From the NCBI RefSeq assembly GCF_900103365.1, contig NZ_LT629703.1, positions 7,240,501 through 7,304,500 of the forward strand: a stretch of 64,000 nucleotides of DNA, written 5' to 3'. Shown here piece by piece: positions 52,384 through 60,030 of this stretch (position 1 is the first letter of the stretch; every line of letters begins with the position of its first letter). This stretch comes from Afipia sp. GAS231 (GTDB lineage: Bacteria > Pseudomonadota > Alphaproteobacteria > Rhizobiales > Xanthobacteraceae). Below the pieces are notes generated by a model. That model made no database searches. It saw only the letters and a program-made list of their open reading frames with translations, and was not told where the DNA came from. The translations under genes and the position numbers were made by a program.

Positions 52384-54441
52384 CTAGACGTCCAGCAGGT
52401 CGTCGCTGGCGAATTCGGCCTTGTCCGAGATGAAGGCGAATCTCGCTTCGGCCTTGGTGCCCATCAGCCGTTCGACCGAATCGGCGGTGCCTTCGCGGTC
52501 GTCGGCCAGCAGCACCACGCGCAGCATGGTGCGCCGGGCCGGATCCATGGTGGTTTCCTTGAGCTGCGCCGGCATCATCTCGCCAAGACCTTTGAAGCGG
52601 CCGACATCGACCTTGGCGTTGGCGTTGAATTCGCTCTTCAGCAGCGCGTCCTTGTGGGCGTCGTCGCGGGCGTAAACCGTCTTGCTGCCATGGGTGAGGC
52701 GATAGAGCGGCGGCACCGCCAGATAGAGATGGCCTTCGTCGATCAGCCGCGGTGTCTGGCGGTAGAAGAACGTGATCAGGAGCGAAGCGATGTGCGCGCC
52801 GTCGACATCGGCGTCGGTCATGATGATGATGCGCGAGTAACGCAAATCTTCTTCGCGGTATTGCGCGCCGGTGCCGCAGCCGAGCGCCTGCATCAGATCG
52901 GCGAGCTGGGCGTTGGCGGTGAGCTTGTCCCTGGTGGCGGAGGCGACGTTGAGGATCTTGCCGCGCAACGGCAGGATCGCCTGGGTCTTGCGGTCGCGTG
53001 CCTGCTTGGCGCTGCCGCCGGCCGAGTCACCCTCGACGATGAACAGTTCAGAGCCTTCGGTTGCACTGTTGGTGCAATCCGAAAGCTTGCCGGGCAGGCG
53101 CAGCTTCTTCACCGCAGTCTTGCGCGAGGTTTCCTTCTCGGCGCGGCGGCGCAGCCGTTCGTCGGCGCGTTCGATGACGAAATCCAGGAGCTTGTTGGCC
53201 TGCAGCGGATTGCCCGACAGCCAGTGGTCGAACGGGTCCTTGATCGCCTGTTCGACGATGCGCTGGGCCTCCGCGGTGGCAAGCCGATCCTTGGTCTGGC
53301 CCTGAAACTCCGGTTCGCGCACGAACACCGAGAGCATCACGGCAGCCCCCACCATCACGTCTTCCGAGGTGATGGAGGAAGCGCGCTTGCCCTGGCCGTT
53401 GCGCTCAGCATGGTCTTTGAGGCCGCGCAGCATGGCGCTGCGCATGCCGGATTCGTGGGTGCCGCCATCAGGCGTCGGCACGGTGTTGCAGTAGGAGGAG
53501 AGGAAGCCGTCGGCGTCGGCGGTCCACGCGACCGCCCATTCGCAGGCGCCGTGCCCGCCGTTGCGGCCCGATTTGCCGGAGAAGATATCCGGATGCACCA
53601 GCGTGTCGGCGTGAATGGCGGCGGCGAGATAATCCTTCAGGCCGCCGGGGAAATGAAACTCATCCTCGGCCGGAACGTCCTCGATGCCTTTCAGCAGTTC
53701 GGGATCGCAACGCCAGCGGATTTTGACGCCGCCGAACAGATAGGCCTTCGAGCGCGTCATCTTGAACAGACGCTGCGGCCTGAACGCCGCCTTGGCGCCG
53801 AAGATATCGGTATCCGGCTTGAAGCGGATGGTGGTGCCGCGGCGGTTGTTGACCTTGCCGAGGTCTTCGAGCTTGCCCTTGGGGTGGCCGCGCTCAAAGC
53901 TCATCTTGTAGAGCTTCTGGCTGCGGGCGACCTCGACTTCGAGCCGCGAGGAGAGGGCGTTGACGACGGAGACGCCGACGCCGTGCAGGCCGCCCGAGGT
54001 CTCGTAGACCTTGGAGTCGAACTTGCCGCCGGAATGCAGCGTGCACATGATGACTTCGAGCGCGGATTTCTTCGGGAATTTCGGGTGCGGATCGACCGGA
54101 ATGCCGCGGCCGTTATCGGTGACCGTCAAAAATCCGTCGGTGCCCAAATGCACCTCGATGAAGGACGCATGCCCCGCCAGCGCCTCGTCCATGGCGTTGT
54201 CGATGACTTCGGCGAACAGATGGTGCAGCGCCTTTTCGTCGGTTCCGCCGATATACATGCCGGGGCGGCGGCGCACCGGCTCGAGCCCTTCGAGCACCTC
54301 GATATCGGCGGCGGTGTAGGCGTCTTCGGCGCCACCCGAGCGGGAGGCGGCCTTCGCGGGCGCGCGGCCCTTGGCGTCAGGCGCCCCAAACAAGTCGTTG
54401 GCAGTCTTGGCTTTGGCGTTTGATTTCAATGCTTTGGACAT
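52384..54441 (-). CDS. parE: DNA topoisomerase IV subunit B
   Basis: A 685-residue type IIA topoisomerase ATPase subunit that decatenates daughter chromosomes with ParC. The GHKL ATPase has EVIDNAMDEALAG, DNGRGIPVDPHPK and GGLHGVGVSVVNALS; the TOPRIM region has IVEGDSAGGSAKQARDRKTQAILPLRGKILNV and ImIMTDADVDGAHI. The N-terminal 40 residues are low complexity. Shorter than GyrB, and HPKFPKKSALEVIMCTLHSGGKFD is the ParE-type sequence. parC is not in the window. Confidence 0.95.
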   Translation of the reverse strand: MSKALKSNAKAKTANDLFGAPDAKGRAPAKAASRSGGAEDAYTAADIEVLEGLEPVRRRPGMYIGGTDEKALHHLFAEVIDNAMDEALAGHASFIEVHLGTDGFLTVTDNGRGIPVDPHPKFPKKSALEVIMCTLHSGGKFDSKVYETSGGLHGVGVSVVNALSSRLEVEVARSQKLYKMSFERGHPKGKLEDLGKVNNRRGTTIRFKPDTDIFGAKAAFRPQRLFKMTRSKAYLFGGVKIRWRCDPELLKGIEDVPAEDEFHFPGGLKDYLAAAIHADTLVHPDIFSGKSGRNGGHGACEWAVAWTADADGFLSSYCNTVPTPDGGTHESGMRSAMLRGLKDHAERNGQGKRASSITSEDVMVGAAVMLSVFVREPEFQGQTKDRLATAEAQRIVEQAIKDPFDHWLSGNPLQANKLLDFVIERADERLRRRAEKETSRKTAVKKLRLPGKLSDCTNSATEGSELFIVEGDSAGGSAKQARDRKTQAILPLRGKILNVASATRDKLTANAQLADLMQALGCGTGAQYREEDLRYSRIIIMTDADVDGAHIASLLITFFYRQTPRLIDEGHLYLAVPPLYRLTHGSKTVYARDDAHKDALLKSEFNANAKVDVGRFKGLGEMMPAQLKETTMDPARRTMLRVVLLADDREGTADSVERLMGTKAEARFAFISDKAEFASDDLLDV

Positions 54442-54656
54442 GGTTCTTTATGTGTTGCGCGCGACATGGCGCAGCGAATCGGTTTCCCTGACTATGCCAT
54501 GGATGAGCCAAGATAGTGACGGCAGGGCAGCCACGGTTCGCTGCGGCCGCGGGGTGTAGCGCTGAAGCCCAGCAGTCCCGCAAGGTCCTTTGCCAAGGGT
54601 GCAAACGACTAAGCTACCGGTCGAGGATCGCAGGCTGGTGTTTGAAGGGGCAGCTA

Positions 54657-55034
54657 TCAGGTGCCCGGCGGACGCTGTCCCTGGAACTGGATATTACATT
54701 TCTTCGCAATCGAGGCCTGCTCGACTGCAACCATCTGGCCCTTCATTTGAGCGAGTTCGGCAGCCGTTTGCTTGTCACCGCCGACAAAGAATGCTGCTGG
54801 CCAGAAGATCACGACAGCCGCCGCCGTTGCTAAGCCGTCCTTGGTGCGCTGACTGTCTTGTGCGCCGGACAAGTTGGCGGCTCTGGTCGAAATTGACTGG
54901 GCCTCCATTGCCAGCTGCTGGCAGGTATATGATTGATAGGCCACCGGTGAGACATAGGCCGGAGTAATATCAGCCGCAGAGGACGCACATCCCCCAAGCG
55001 CGGCGGCGAGCGCCACGATTCTCAATTTATGCAT
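54657..55034 (-). CDS. Hypothetical lipoprotein
   Basis: 125 residues with a lipobox (VALAAALGGC) and a mature part with a helical hydrophobic segment (LATAAAVVIFWPAAFFVGGDKQTAAELAQMKGQM) and cysteines at YTCQQLAMEA and KKCNIQF. The pattern TCxQLxxEAxxxxxRxxxLxGxQ is common in small rhizobial lipoproteins. GGGGGAAACAATCG precedes ATG 55034. Function unknown. Confidence 0.82.
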   Translation of the reverse strand: MHKLRIVALAAALGGCASSAADITPAYVSPVAYQSYTCQQLAMEAQSISTRAANLSGAQDSQRTKDGLATAAAVVIFWPAAFFVGGDKQTAAELAQMKGQMVAVEQASIAKKCNIQFQGQRPPGT

Positions 55035-55282
55035 CGATTGTTTCCCCCAAAGGCATTCAAGCGCAACCGACGGTGGAGAGCAAGCCCGCGTCCGGCAAGG
55101 CCGCGCCCGCCGAAACGGCCGCAGCCGGTGAGTTGAACCCTGCCGGGAAGTGCCTGCGACCCCGTCATCAACCGTATTCACGGCCCGTGTCCGCCTTTGT
55201 GACTTGATGTCACGCAACCGGCTAGCGTACCTGTCCTAGGCTGTGAACCCGGGGCATACGGGGCGGGGAAGGCATTCAAGGA

Positions 55283-55813
55283 ATGGAAGATTTTGCGCGC
55301 GCCCTGACCGACTTCGTGCGCGACCATCAGGGCTGGGCCGCGCCGATCGTGCTGGCGCTGGCGTTCGGCGAGTCGCTCGCCTTCATCTCGCTGCTGATCC
55401 CGGCCTGGGGGGCGCTGGTGGCGATCGGCGCCTTGATCGGTGTGACCGGCATCAGCTTCTGGCCGGTCTGGATCGCCGGCGGCATCGGCGCAGCACTTGG
55501 CGACTGGGTCTCCTACTGGTTCGGCTTTAAATACAAGGAACAGGTCGCCCAGATGTGGCCGCTGTCGCGCTTTCCCGAGATCCTGCCGCGCGGCGAAGCC
55601 TTTGTGCGGAAGTGGGGCGTGCCCTCGATTTTCATCGGCCGTTTTTTCGGGCCGCTGCGCGCCTCGGTGCCGCTCGCCGCCGGGATTTTCGAGATGTCGT
55701 ACTGGCAATTCCAGATCGCCAATTTCGTCTCTGCGCTGGTCTGGTCGGCCGCCCTTCTGGTGTTCGGCGACGTGATCGGAAAACTTGCCGAATGGCTGTG
55801 GCGGGTGGTTTGA
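55283..55813 (+). CDS. DedA-family membrane protein
   Basis: 176 residues of the DedA/SNARE-associated fold. It has FGESLAFISLLIPAWGALVAIGAL with the acidic residue near the re-entrant loop, GDWVSYWFGFKYKE, and the FIGRFFGPLRASVPLAAGIFEM motif containing the conserved arginines. DedA proteins flip undecaprenyl phosphate or phospholipids and support envelope homeostasis. Immediately after the stop is an AGAGCG-AAAA-CGCTCT hairpin without a T-run. Confidence 0.93.
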   Translation: MEDFARALTDFVRDHQGWAAPIVLALAFGESLAFISLLIPAWGALVAIGALIGVTGISFWPVWIAGGIGAALGDWVSYWFGFKYKEQVAQMWPLSRFPEILPRGEAFVRKWGVPSIFIGRFFGPLRASVPLAAGIFEMSYWQFQIANFVSALVWSAALLVFGDVIGKLAEWLWRVV

Positions 55814-55976
55814 GAGCGAAAACGCTCTGCCGGAATAAGCCTGCGATACAGGGGTTAGCCGACAAGACAGCGTCATCGCATTACCGGTCAAACGCTGCTA
55901 AAAATGACGCTGACGACATCAAAAAACGCGGGAAAAGCCGCTGACAGCATCGATCGTCTCACAGGGAGGACACCCC

Positions 55977-56966
55977 ATGGAATTGACACGACGTCACGTT
56001 CTGGCCGGCGCTGCCGGCATCGCCGCTGCGCCAATGTTGCCGGCAATGTCAGCCAATGCGGCCGCGCCGATGGCCGACAAGCAGGCGCCGAGCTTCTATC
56101 GCTACAAGGTCGGCGATATCGAGGTGAATCCCATTTTCGACGGCTCGACGACATTTCCGCTGGCCGAAAGCTTTATCCCCAACGCCAAACTGGACGATGT
56201 CAAAGCGGCGCTCGACAAGGCGTTTCTGCCTCAGGACAAGATGACGCTCCTGTTCACGCCGCTTGCCATCAAGACCGGCGGCAAGGTGGTTGTGCTCGAC
56301 ACCGGCATGGGTCCCGACGGATTTGCCGCCAGCAAGGGCACCAACGGCCAGTTCCAGACCAATCTGATCGCTTCGGGGATACCGCTCGAGGCGGTTGATA
56401 CCGTGGTGATCTCGCATTTCCATGGCGATCATATCAACGGGTTGCTGACCGCGGACGGCAAGCTCGCCTTCCCGAACGCGGAAGTGTTGGTGCCGGCCGT
56501 GGAATGGAAGTTTTTCATGGACGACGGCGAGATGAGCCGTGCGCCGGAAGGCCGGATGCAGGGTGTTTTCAAGAACGCCCGGCGCGTTCTCGAAGCAGGG
56601 CTGAAAAAGAAGGCCACGCCTTACGAGTGGGGCAAGGAAGTCGTGCCGGGATTGCTCGCGATGGAAACTCCCGGTCATACCCCCGGACATACGTCCTATG
56701 TGCTGTCTTCCGGCGCCGACAAGGTCTTCATCCAGTCCGATGTCACCAATCATCCGGCGCTGTTCGTTGCCAATCCGGGCTGGCGTGCGTTCTTCGACCA
56801 GGATGCGGCGATGGCCGAAGCCACCCGCCGCAAGGTCTACGACATGCTGGCCGCTGAAAAAATGCGGGTTCAGGGCTTCCACTACCCGTTCCCGGGGCTC
56901 GGCAACATCGTCAAGGAAGGCAGCGGTTACCGGCTGGTGCCCGCCCAATGGAGCCCGGTGATCTGA
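55977..56966 (+). CDS. Tat-exported metallo-beta-lactamase-fold hydrolase
   Basis: 329 residues. N-terminal TRRHVLAGAAGIAAAPM is a twin-arginine-like signal (RR in TRRHVL). The zinc-binding HFHGDH starts at His147, with downstream METPGHTPGHTSY and SDVTNHPAL as further ligands. The family includes lactonases such as AHL- or organophosphate-hydrolysing enzymes; the closest look is of the AiiA/MPH-like group. A periplasmic location is inferred. GGGAGGACACCCC precedes ATG 55977, a strong ribosome site. Confidence 0.92.
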   Translation: MELTRRHVLAGAAGIAAAPMLPAMSANAAAPMADKQAPSFYRYKVGDIEVNPIFDGSTTFPLAESFIPNAKLDDVKAALDKAFLPQDKMTLLFTPLAIKTGGKVVVLDTGMGPDGFAASKGTNGQFQTNLIASGIPLEAVDTVVISHFHGDHINGLLTADGKLAFPNAEVLVPAVEWKFFMDDGEMSRAPEGRMQGVFKNARRVLEAGLKKKATPYEWGKEVVPGLLAMETPGHTPGHTSYVLSSGADKVFIQSDVTNHPALFVANPGWRAFFDQDAAMAEATRRKVYDMLAAEKMRVQGFHYPFPGLGNIVKEGSGYRLVPAQWSPVI

Positions 56967-56974
56967 CGCGAGAG

Positions 56975-57050
56975 CGTCATTCCGGGGCGCGAAGCGAACC
57001 CGGAATCTCGAGATTCCGGGTTCGATGCTTCGCATCGCCCCGGAATGACG
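56975..57050. repeat. Palindromic intergenic repeat (CGTCATTCCGGGGCG family)
   Basis: CGTCATTCCGGGGCG at the left pairs with CGCCCCGGAATGACG at the right; the inner arms GAACCCGGAATCTCGAGATTCC and its partner GGGTTC form a second perfect hairpin. It lies between two same-strand genes. Confidence 0.85.
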
Positions 57051-57061
57051 GCGAACCAGCC

Positions 57062-57089
57062 TTGACGAAAACCGGGCGCGGCCTTATAG
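57062..57089 (+). promoter_or_regulatory. Putative sigma-70-type promoter
   Basis: TTGACG (57062-57067), 16-base spacer, TTATAG (57084-57089). The spacer and -10 also lie in the perfect hairpin GGGCGCGGC-CTTATA-GCCGCGCCC (57074-57097). Expected transcription start is around 57096-57098, directly at an ATG. Confidence 0.5.
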
Positions 57090-57097
57090 CCGCGCCC

Positions 57098-57172
57098 ATG
57101 ATCAACGCCTCGACCATTCTGACCGCTCGCCGCCGCCGCATTCTCGCGGTATGGGCGGTCGTCTGCGTTTAA
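57098..57172 (+). CDS. Possible leaderless leader peptide with four Arg codons
   Basis: A 24-codon ORF starting where the putative promoter would begin the transcript, with no ribosome site. Its middle reads TARRRRIL (four consecutive CGC codons) and the end is AVWAVVCV. It precedes paiB and argC, the latter an arginine biosynthesis gene. Downstream, GACCGC/GCGGTC (57121-57160) and GCCGC/GCGGC (57186-57208) could form alternative hairpins. It resembles rhizobial trpL-type leaderless leaders in layout, but runs of CGC are common in GC-rich DNA and the terminator is weak. Treat as a candidate only. Confidence 0.3.
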   Translation: MINASTILTARRRRILAVWAVVCV

Positions 57173-57269
57173 GATAGTCGCCTCTGCCGCCGGATCCGGT
57201 CCCGCGGCTTCTCACTTTCCAAAAAACGCGGTCTGATCTGGTGGCTCCTACGTCAAGCAGGAGTTTCAC

Positions 57270-57956
57270 ATGTATACGCCTCCGATGTTCAAATCCGATC
57301 GCGCCGCAAGCCTTGCGTTTGCGCAAACGCGCGGCTTTGGCCTGGCCTGCGCGTGGGATGGCATCAAGCCGATTGCCTCGTCGCTGCCGTTCTATCTTTC
57401 CTTTGCCGATGACGGCACGCCGCGCGCGTTGTTTCACGTCGCCCGTCACAATCCGCTGATAAAGCTGGCCGACGGGACCACGTCCTGGTTGCTGGCGGTC
57501 AGCGGCGCCGACGCCTATGTGTCACCCGACTGGTATGTCTCGCCGGATCAGGTGCCGACCTGGCTCTATCAGGTGGTACATCTGACCGGCACGGTGCGGA
57601 CCTTGTCCGACGATGAACTCGCCGAGCAGATTGAAACGCTCAGCGCCAAGTTCGAGGACCGGCTGTTGCCGAAGAAGCCCTGGGTGTCGTCGAAGATGAC
57701 GGCCGGTCGTCTGGAGGCGATGAAGAAGGCGATCGTGGGTATGGTGATGACGGTGGATAGCATCGAAGGCAGTTTCAAACTGAACCAGCACAAGTCGGAC
57801 GCCGACTACACCGCGCTGACCGAAGCCTTGGCCGTGCAGCCGGAGGCCGATGCCCATGTGATCGCGGGCCTGATGCGTGAATTGCGTCCGCAGGCTTTCG
57901 CCGCAGACGCCGCTCAAACCAATCAAACGATTTCGCCTGAAAGGAACGCCCAATGA
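57270..57956 (+). CDS. PaiB-family FMN-binding negative transcriptional regulator-like protein
   Basis: A 228-residue FMN-binding split-barrel protein. It starts MYTPPMFKSDRAASLAFAQ (PaiB hallmark), has HVARHNPLIK and WLLAVSGADAYVSPDWY, and GSFKLNQHKSDADY near the C-terminus. In Bacillus PaiB affects sporulation and protease genes; in proteobacteria the role is unclear. AGGAGTTTCAC precedes ATG 57270. Its stop overlaps argC by four bases (ATGA), so argC is translationally coupled. Confidence 0.9.
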   Translation: MYTPPMFKSDRAASLAFAQTRGFGLACAWDGIKPIASSLPFYLSFADDGTPRALFHVARHNPLIKLADGTTSWLLAVSGADAYVSPDWYVSPDQVPTWLYQVVHLTGTVRTLSDDELAEQIETLSAKFEDRLLPKKPWVSSKMTAGRLEAMKKAIVGMVMTVDSIEGSFKLNQHKSDADYTALTEALAVQPEADAHVIAGLMRELRPQAFAADAAQTNQTISPERNAQ

Positions 57957-58942
57957 GCCTCACCGATACCAAGTCGCCGCAAGGTCAGGCCCAGACCACC
58001 GGCGCCGCAAAGAAGCCCGTCGTATTCGTCGACGGCGGCTCCGGGACCACGGGTCTCGGTATTGCCGAGCGGCTCGGCGCGCAGAATGACGTGACGGTGG
58101 CGAGCATTGCCGACGACAAGCGCAAGGATCCGGAAGCGAAGAAGGCGCTGATGGCGGAAGTGGATCTGGTGATCCTCTGCCTGCCGGACGATGCCGCCAA
58201 GGAGACGGTCAAGCTGATCGACGGCATGGGCAATGCCGCGCCCAAGGTGCTGGATGCCTCGACCGCGTTTCGCGTTGCGCCCGACTGGACTTACGGCTTT
58301 CCGGAACTCGCAGCCGACCAGGCCGACAAGATCCGCAACGCCCGGAAAGTCTCGAATCCCGGCTGCTATCCGACCGGGGCGATCGCGCTGTTGCGGCCGC
58401 TGGTCGATGCCGGTCTTGTCCCTGCGGACTACCCCATCACCATCAATGCGGTGAGCGGCTATTCCGGTGGCGGCAAGACCATGATCGCCAGTTTCGAAGA
58501 CGGCACCGCGCCTTCCTTCGAACTCTACGGTCTGGGTTTTGAGCACAAGCATCTGCCGGAGACGCAGCTTTACTCGCATCTGACGCGGCGGCCGATCTTC
58601 GTGCCGTCGGTCGGCAACTACCGGCAGGGCATGCTGGTGTCGGTGCCGTTGCATCTCGACACGCTGCCGGGCAAGCCTGACGGCGCTGCGCTGCAGGCGG
58701 CGCTGGCGAAGCGTTACGCCGGGAACAAATACGTCTCCGTCAAGCCGCTCGACGACGCGACCAGGAACGGAAAGCTCGAGCCGGAGGCGCTGAACGAAAC
58801 CAATATGCTCGAGCTCTATGTGTTCGCCAGCGTGAAGCACCGGCAGGCGGTTCTGGTGGCGCGGCTCGACAATCTCGGCAAGGGCGCGTCGGGTGCTGCG
58901 GTGCAGAACATGCGGCTGATGCTGGGTCTTGCGGACAGTTGA
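57953..58942 (+). CDS. argC: N-acetyl-gamma-glutamyl-phosphate reductase, short type
   Basis: A 329-residue enzyme that reduces N-acetylglutamyl phosphate in arginine biosynthesis. After a 20-residue polar N-terminus it has VFVDGGSGTTGLGIAERL (NADP-binding), LDASTAFRVAPDWTYGFPEL, and active-site Cys138 in VSNPGCYPTGAIAL. The shorter length and GSGTTG pattern mark the type-2 ArgC. Coupled to paiB by an ATGA overlap. Confidence 0.95.
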   Translation: MSLTDTKSPQGQAQTTGAAKKPVVFVDGGSGTTGLGIAERLGAQNDVTVASIADDKRKDPEAKKALMAEVDLVILCLPDDAAKETVKLIDGMGNAAPKVLDASTAFRVAPDWTYGFPELAADQADKIRNARKVSNPGCYPTGAIALLRPLVDAGLVPADYPITINAVSGYSGGGKTMIASFEDGTAPSFELYGLGFEHKHLPETQLYSHLTRRPIFVPSVGNYRQGMLVSVPLHLDTLPGKPDGAALQAALAKRYAGNKYVSVKPLDDATRNGKLEPEALNETNMLELYVFASVKHRQAVLVARLDNLGKGASGAAVQNMRLMLGLADS

Positions 58943-58954
58943 GGAAGCCGGCCG

Positions 58955-59548
58955 GTGGACGAAGACACGCTCCAATTCTACCGGCGCAACGCCGAGGCCT
59001 ATGCGCAGCGCGAGATCACCTCGCGCCACGCGCGGATGGCGCGGTTTCTCGAACCGCTGCCGCCGGGTGCGGCCATCCTTGAACTTGGATGCGGTGCCGG
59101 CGGCGATACCGCGGAAATGCTGGCGAGGGGTTTCGACGTTCGTGCGACCGACGGGTCACCGGAATTGGCCGACATCGCCGCGAAGCGTCTCGGCCGTCCG
59201 GTCGAGACGCTGCTGTTCGGGGATCTCAATGAAGTCGAGGCCTACGACGCGGTCTGGGCCAATGCCTGCCTGTTGCACGTTCCCCGCGATCAGCTTGCCG
59301 ACGTCCTGGCGCTGATCTGGCGCGCGCTTAGGCCCACCGGATATTTCTACGCCAGCTACAAGGCAGGCGACGCCGATGGACGCGATACGCTCAATCGCTA
59401 CTACAATTACCCGTCGCCGGACTGGCTGCGTGCCACTTACGCGCAGGCAGGGAAGTGGAATTCACTGGATATCGAGAGCGGCGAAGTCAGGGGCTTCGAC
59501 GACAAACAGGCTTCGATGCTGTTTGTCGTCGCCCGGAAGGACGCCTGA
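58955..59548 (+). CDS. Class I SAM-dependent methyltransferase
   Basis: 197 residues. Motif I ILELGCGAGGDTAEMLARGFDVRATDGSPELA, then AVWANACLLHVPRDQLADVLALIWRALRPTGYFYASYKAG, is a standard methyltransferase fold. GTG 58955 is preceded by GAGGAAG overlapping the region just past the argC stop, so it is probably in the same operon. Substrate unknown. Confidence 0.9.
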   Translation: MDEDTLQFYRRNAEAYAQREITSRHARMARFLEPLPPGAAILELGCGAGGDTAEMLARGFDVRATDGSPELADIAAKRLGRPVETLLFGDLNEVEAYDAVWANACLLHVPRDQLADVLALIWRALRPTGYFYASYKAGDADGRDTLNRYYNYPSPDWLRATYAQAGKWNSLDIESGEVRGFDDKQASMLFVVARKDA

Positions 59549-59560
59549 ACGCAGGATTGC

Positions 59561-59959
59561 TCAGACGATCTTGAAGATCGCCAGCGCCAGCACAGCCTGG
59601 GCGATGAAGCCGACGGTGAAGGCCAGCGTGCGGAACACCGGCAGGCCGAGCGTATAGACGATCAAGTGCGCGACGCGGGCCCAGAAATACACCGCACAGG
59701 CGAGCACGGTCCATTTGGTGGAATAGTCGGCCGCGTTGAGGATCAAAACCAGCGGCGCAAAAATGATGAGGTTCTCGATCGCATTGTCATGTGCGAACAT
59801 CAGCCGGTTGGCCCATTCCGCATGCGGCTTGTCGTTGCGCGACGGGTTGGCCATGGCGCCGCCGAGGCCGCGCACCTGGCAGCGATTGAGTATGTAGGGG
59901 ACCCACAGCACGCCGGTCAAAATCACGGTCAGAGTCAGCCAGAACAATTCACGCGTCAT
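59561..59959 (-). CDS. MAPEG-family membrane protein
   Basis: 132 residues with four hydrophobic helices: LFWLTLTVILTGVLWVPYIL, AIENLIIFAPLVLILNAA, WTVLACAVYFWARVAHLIVYTLG and the C-terminal LAFTVGFIAQAVLALAIFKIV. HDNAIENLIIFAPLVL matches the MAPEG signature. Eukaryotic relatives handle glutathione and eicosanoids; bacterial ones are mostly uncharacterised. AGGGGGAACC precedes ATG 59959. Confidence 0.9.
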   Translation of the reverse strand: MTRELFWLTLTVILTGVLWVPYILNRCQVRGLGGAMANPSRNDKPHAEWANRLMFAHDNAIENLIIFAPLVLILNAADYSTKWTVLACAVYFWARVAHLIVYTLGLPVFRTLAFTVGFIAQAVLALAIFKIV

Positions 59960-60030
59960 TGGTTCCCCCTTGGATGATTTCGAATCCCGGCACGGGATTG
60001 ATTGCTTATACCGAACCGCGCGAGCGAACG

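Larger units (their letters stand above)
56967..57269. other. Region upstream of paiB-argC
   Basis: Contains a palindromic repeat (56975-57050), a good promoter-like pair (57062-57089) and a possible leader ORF (57098-57172), listed separately, then a GC-rich hairpin region. The paiB ribosome site AGGAG lies at the right end. Confidence 0.6.

Noticed and set aside
52177-54423. 748-codon open frame on the plus strand opposite parE
   Set aside because: It mirrors parE codon by codon, has no ribosome site or recognisable domain, and parE is certain. GC-rich genes often leave the antisense frame open.
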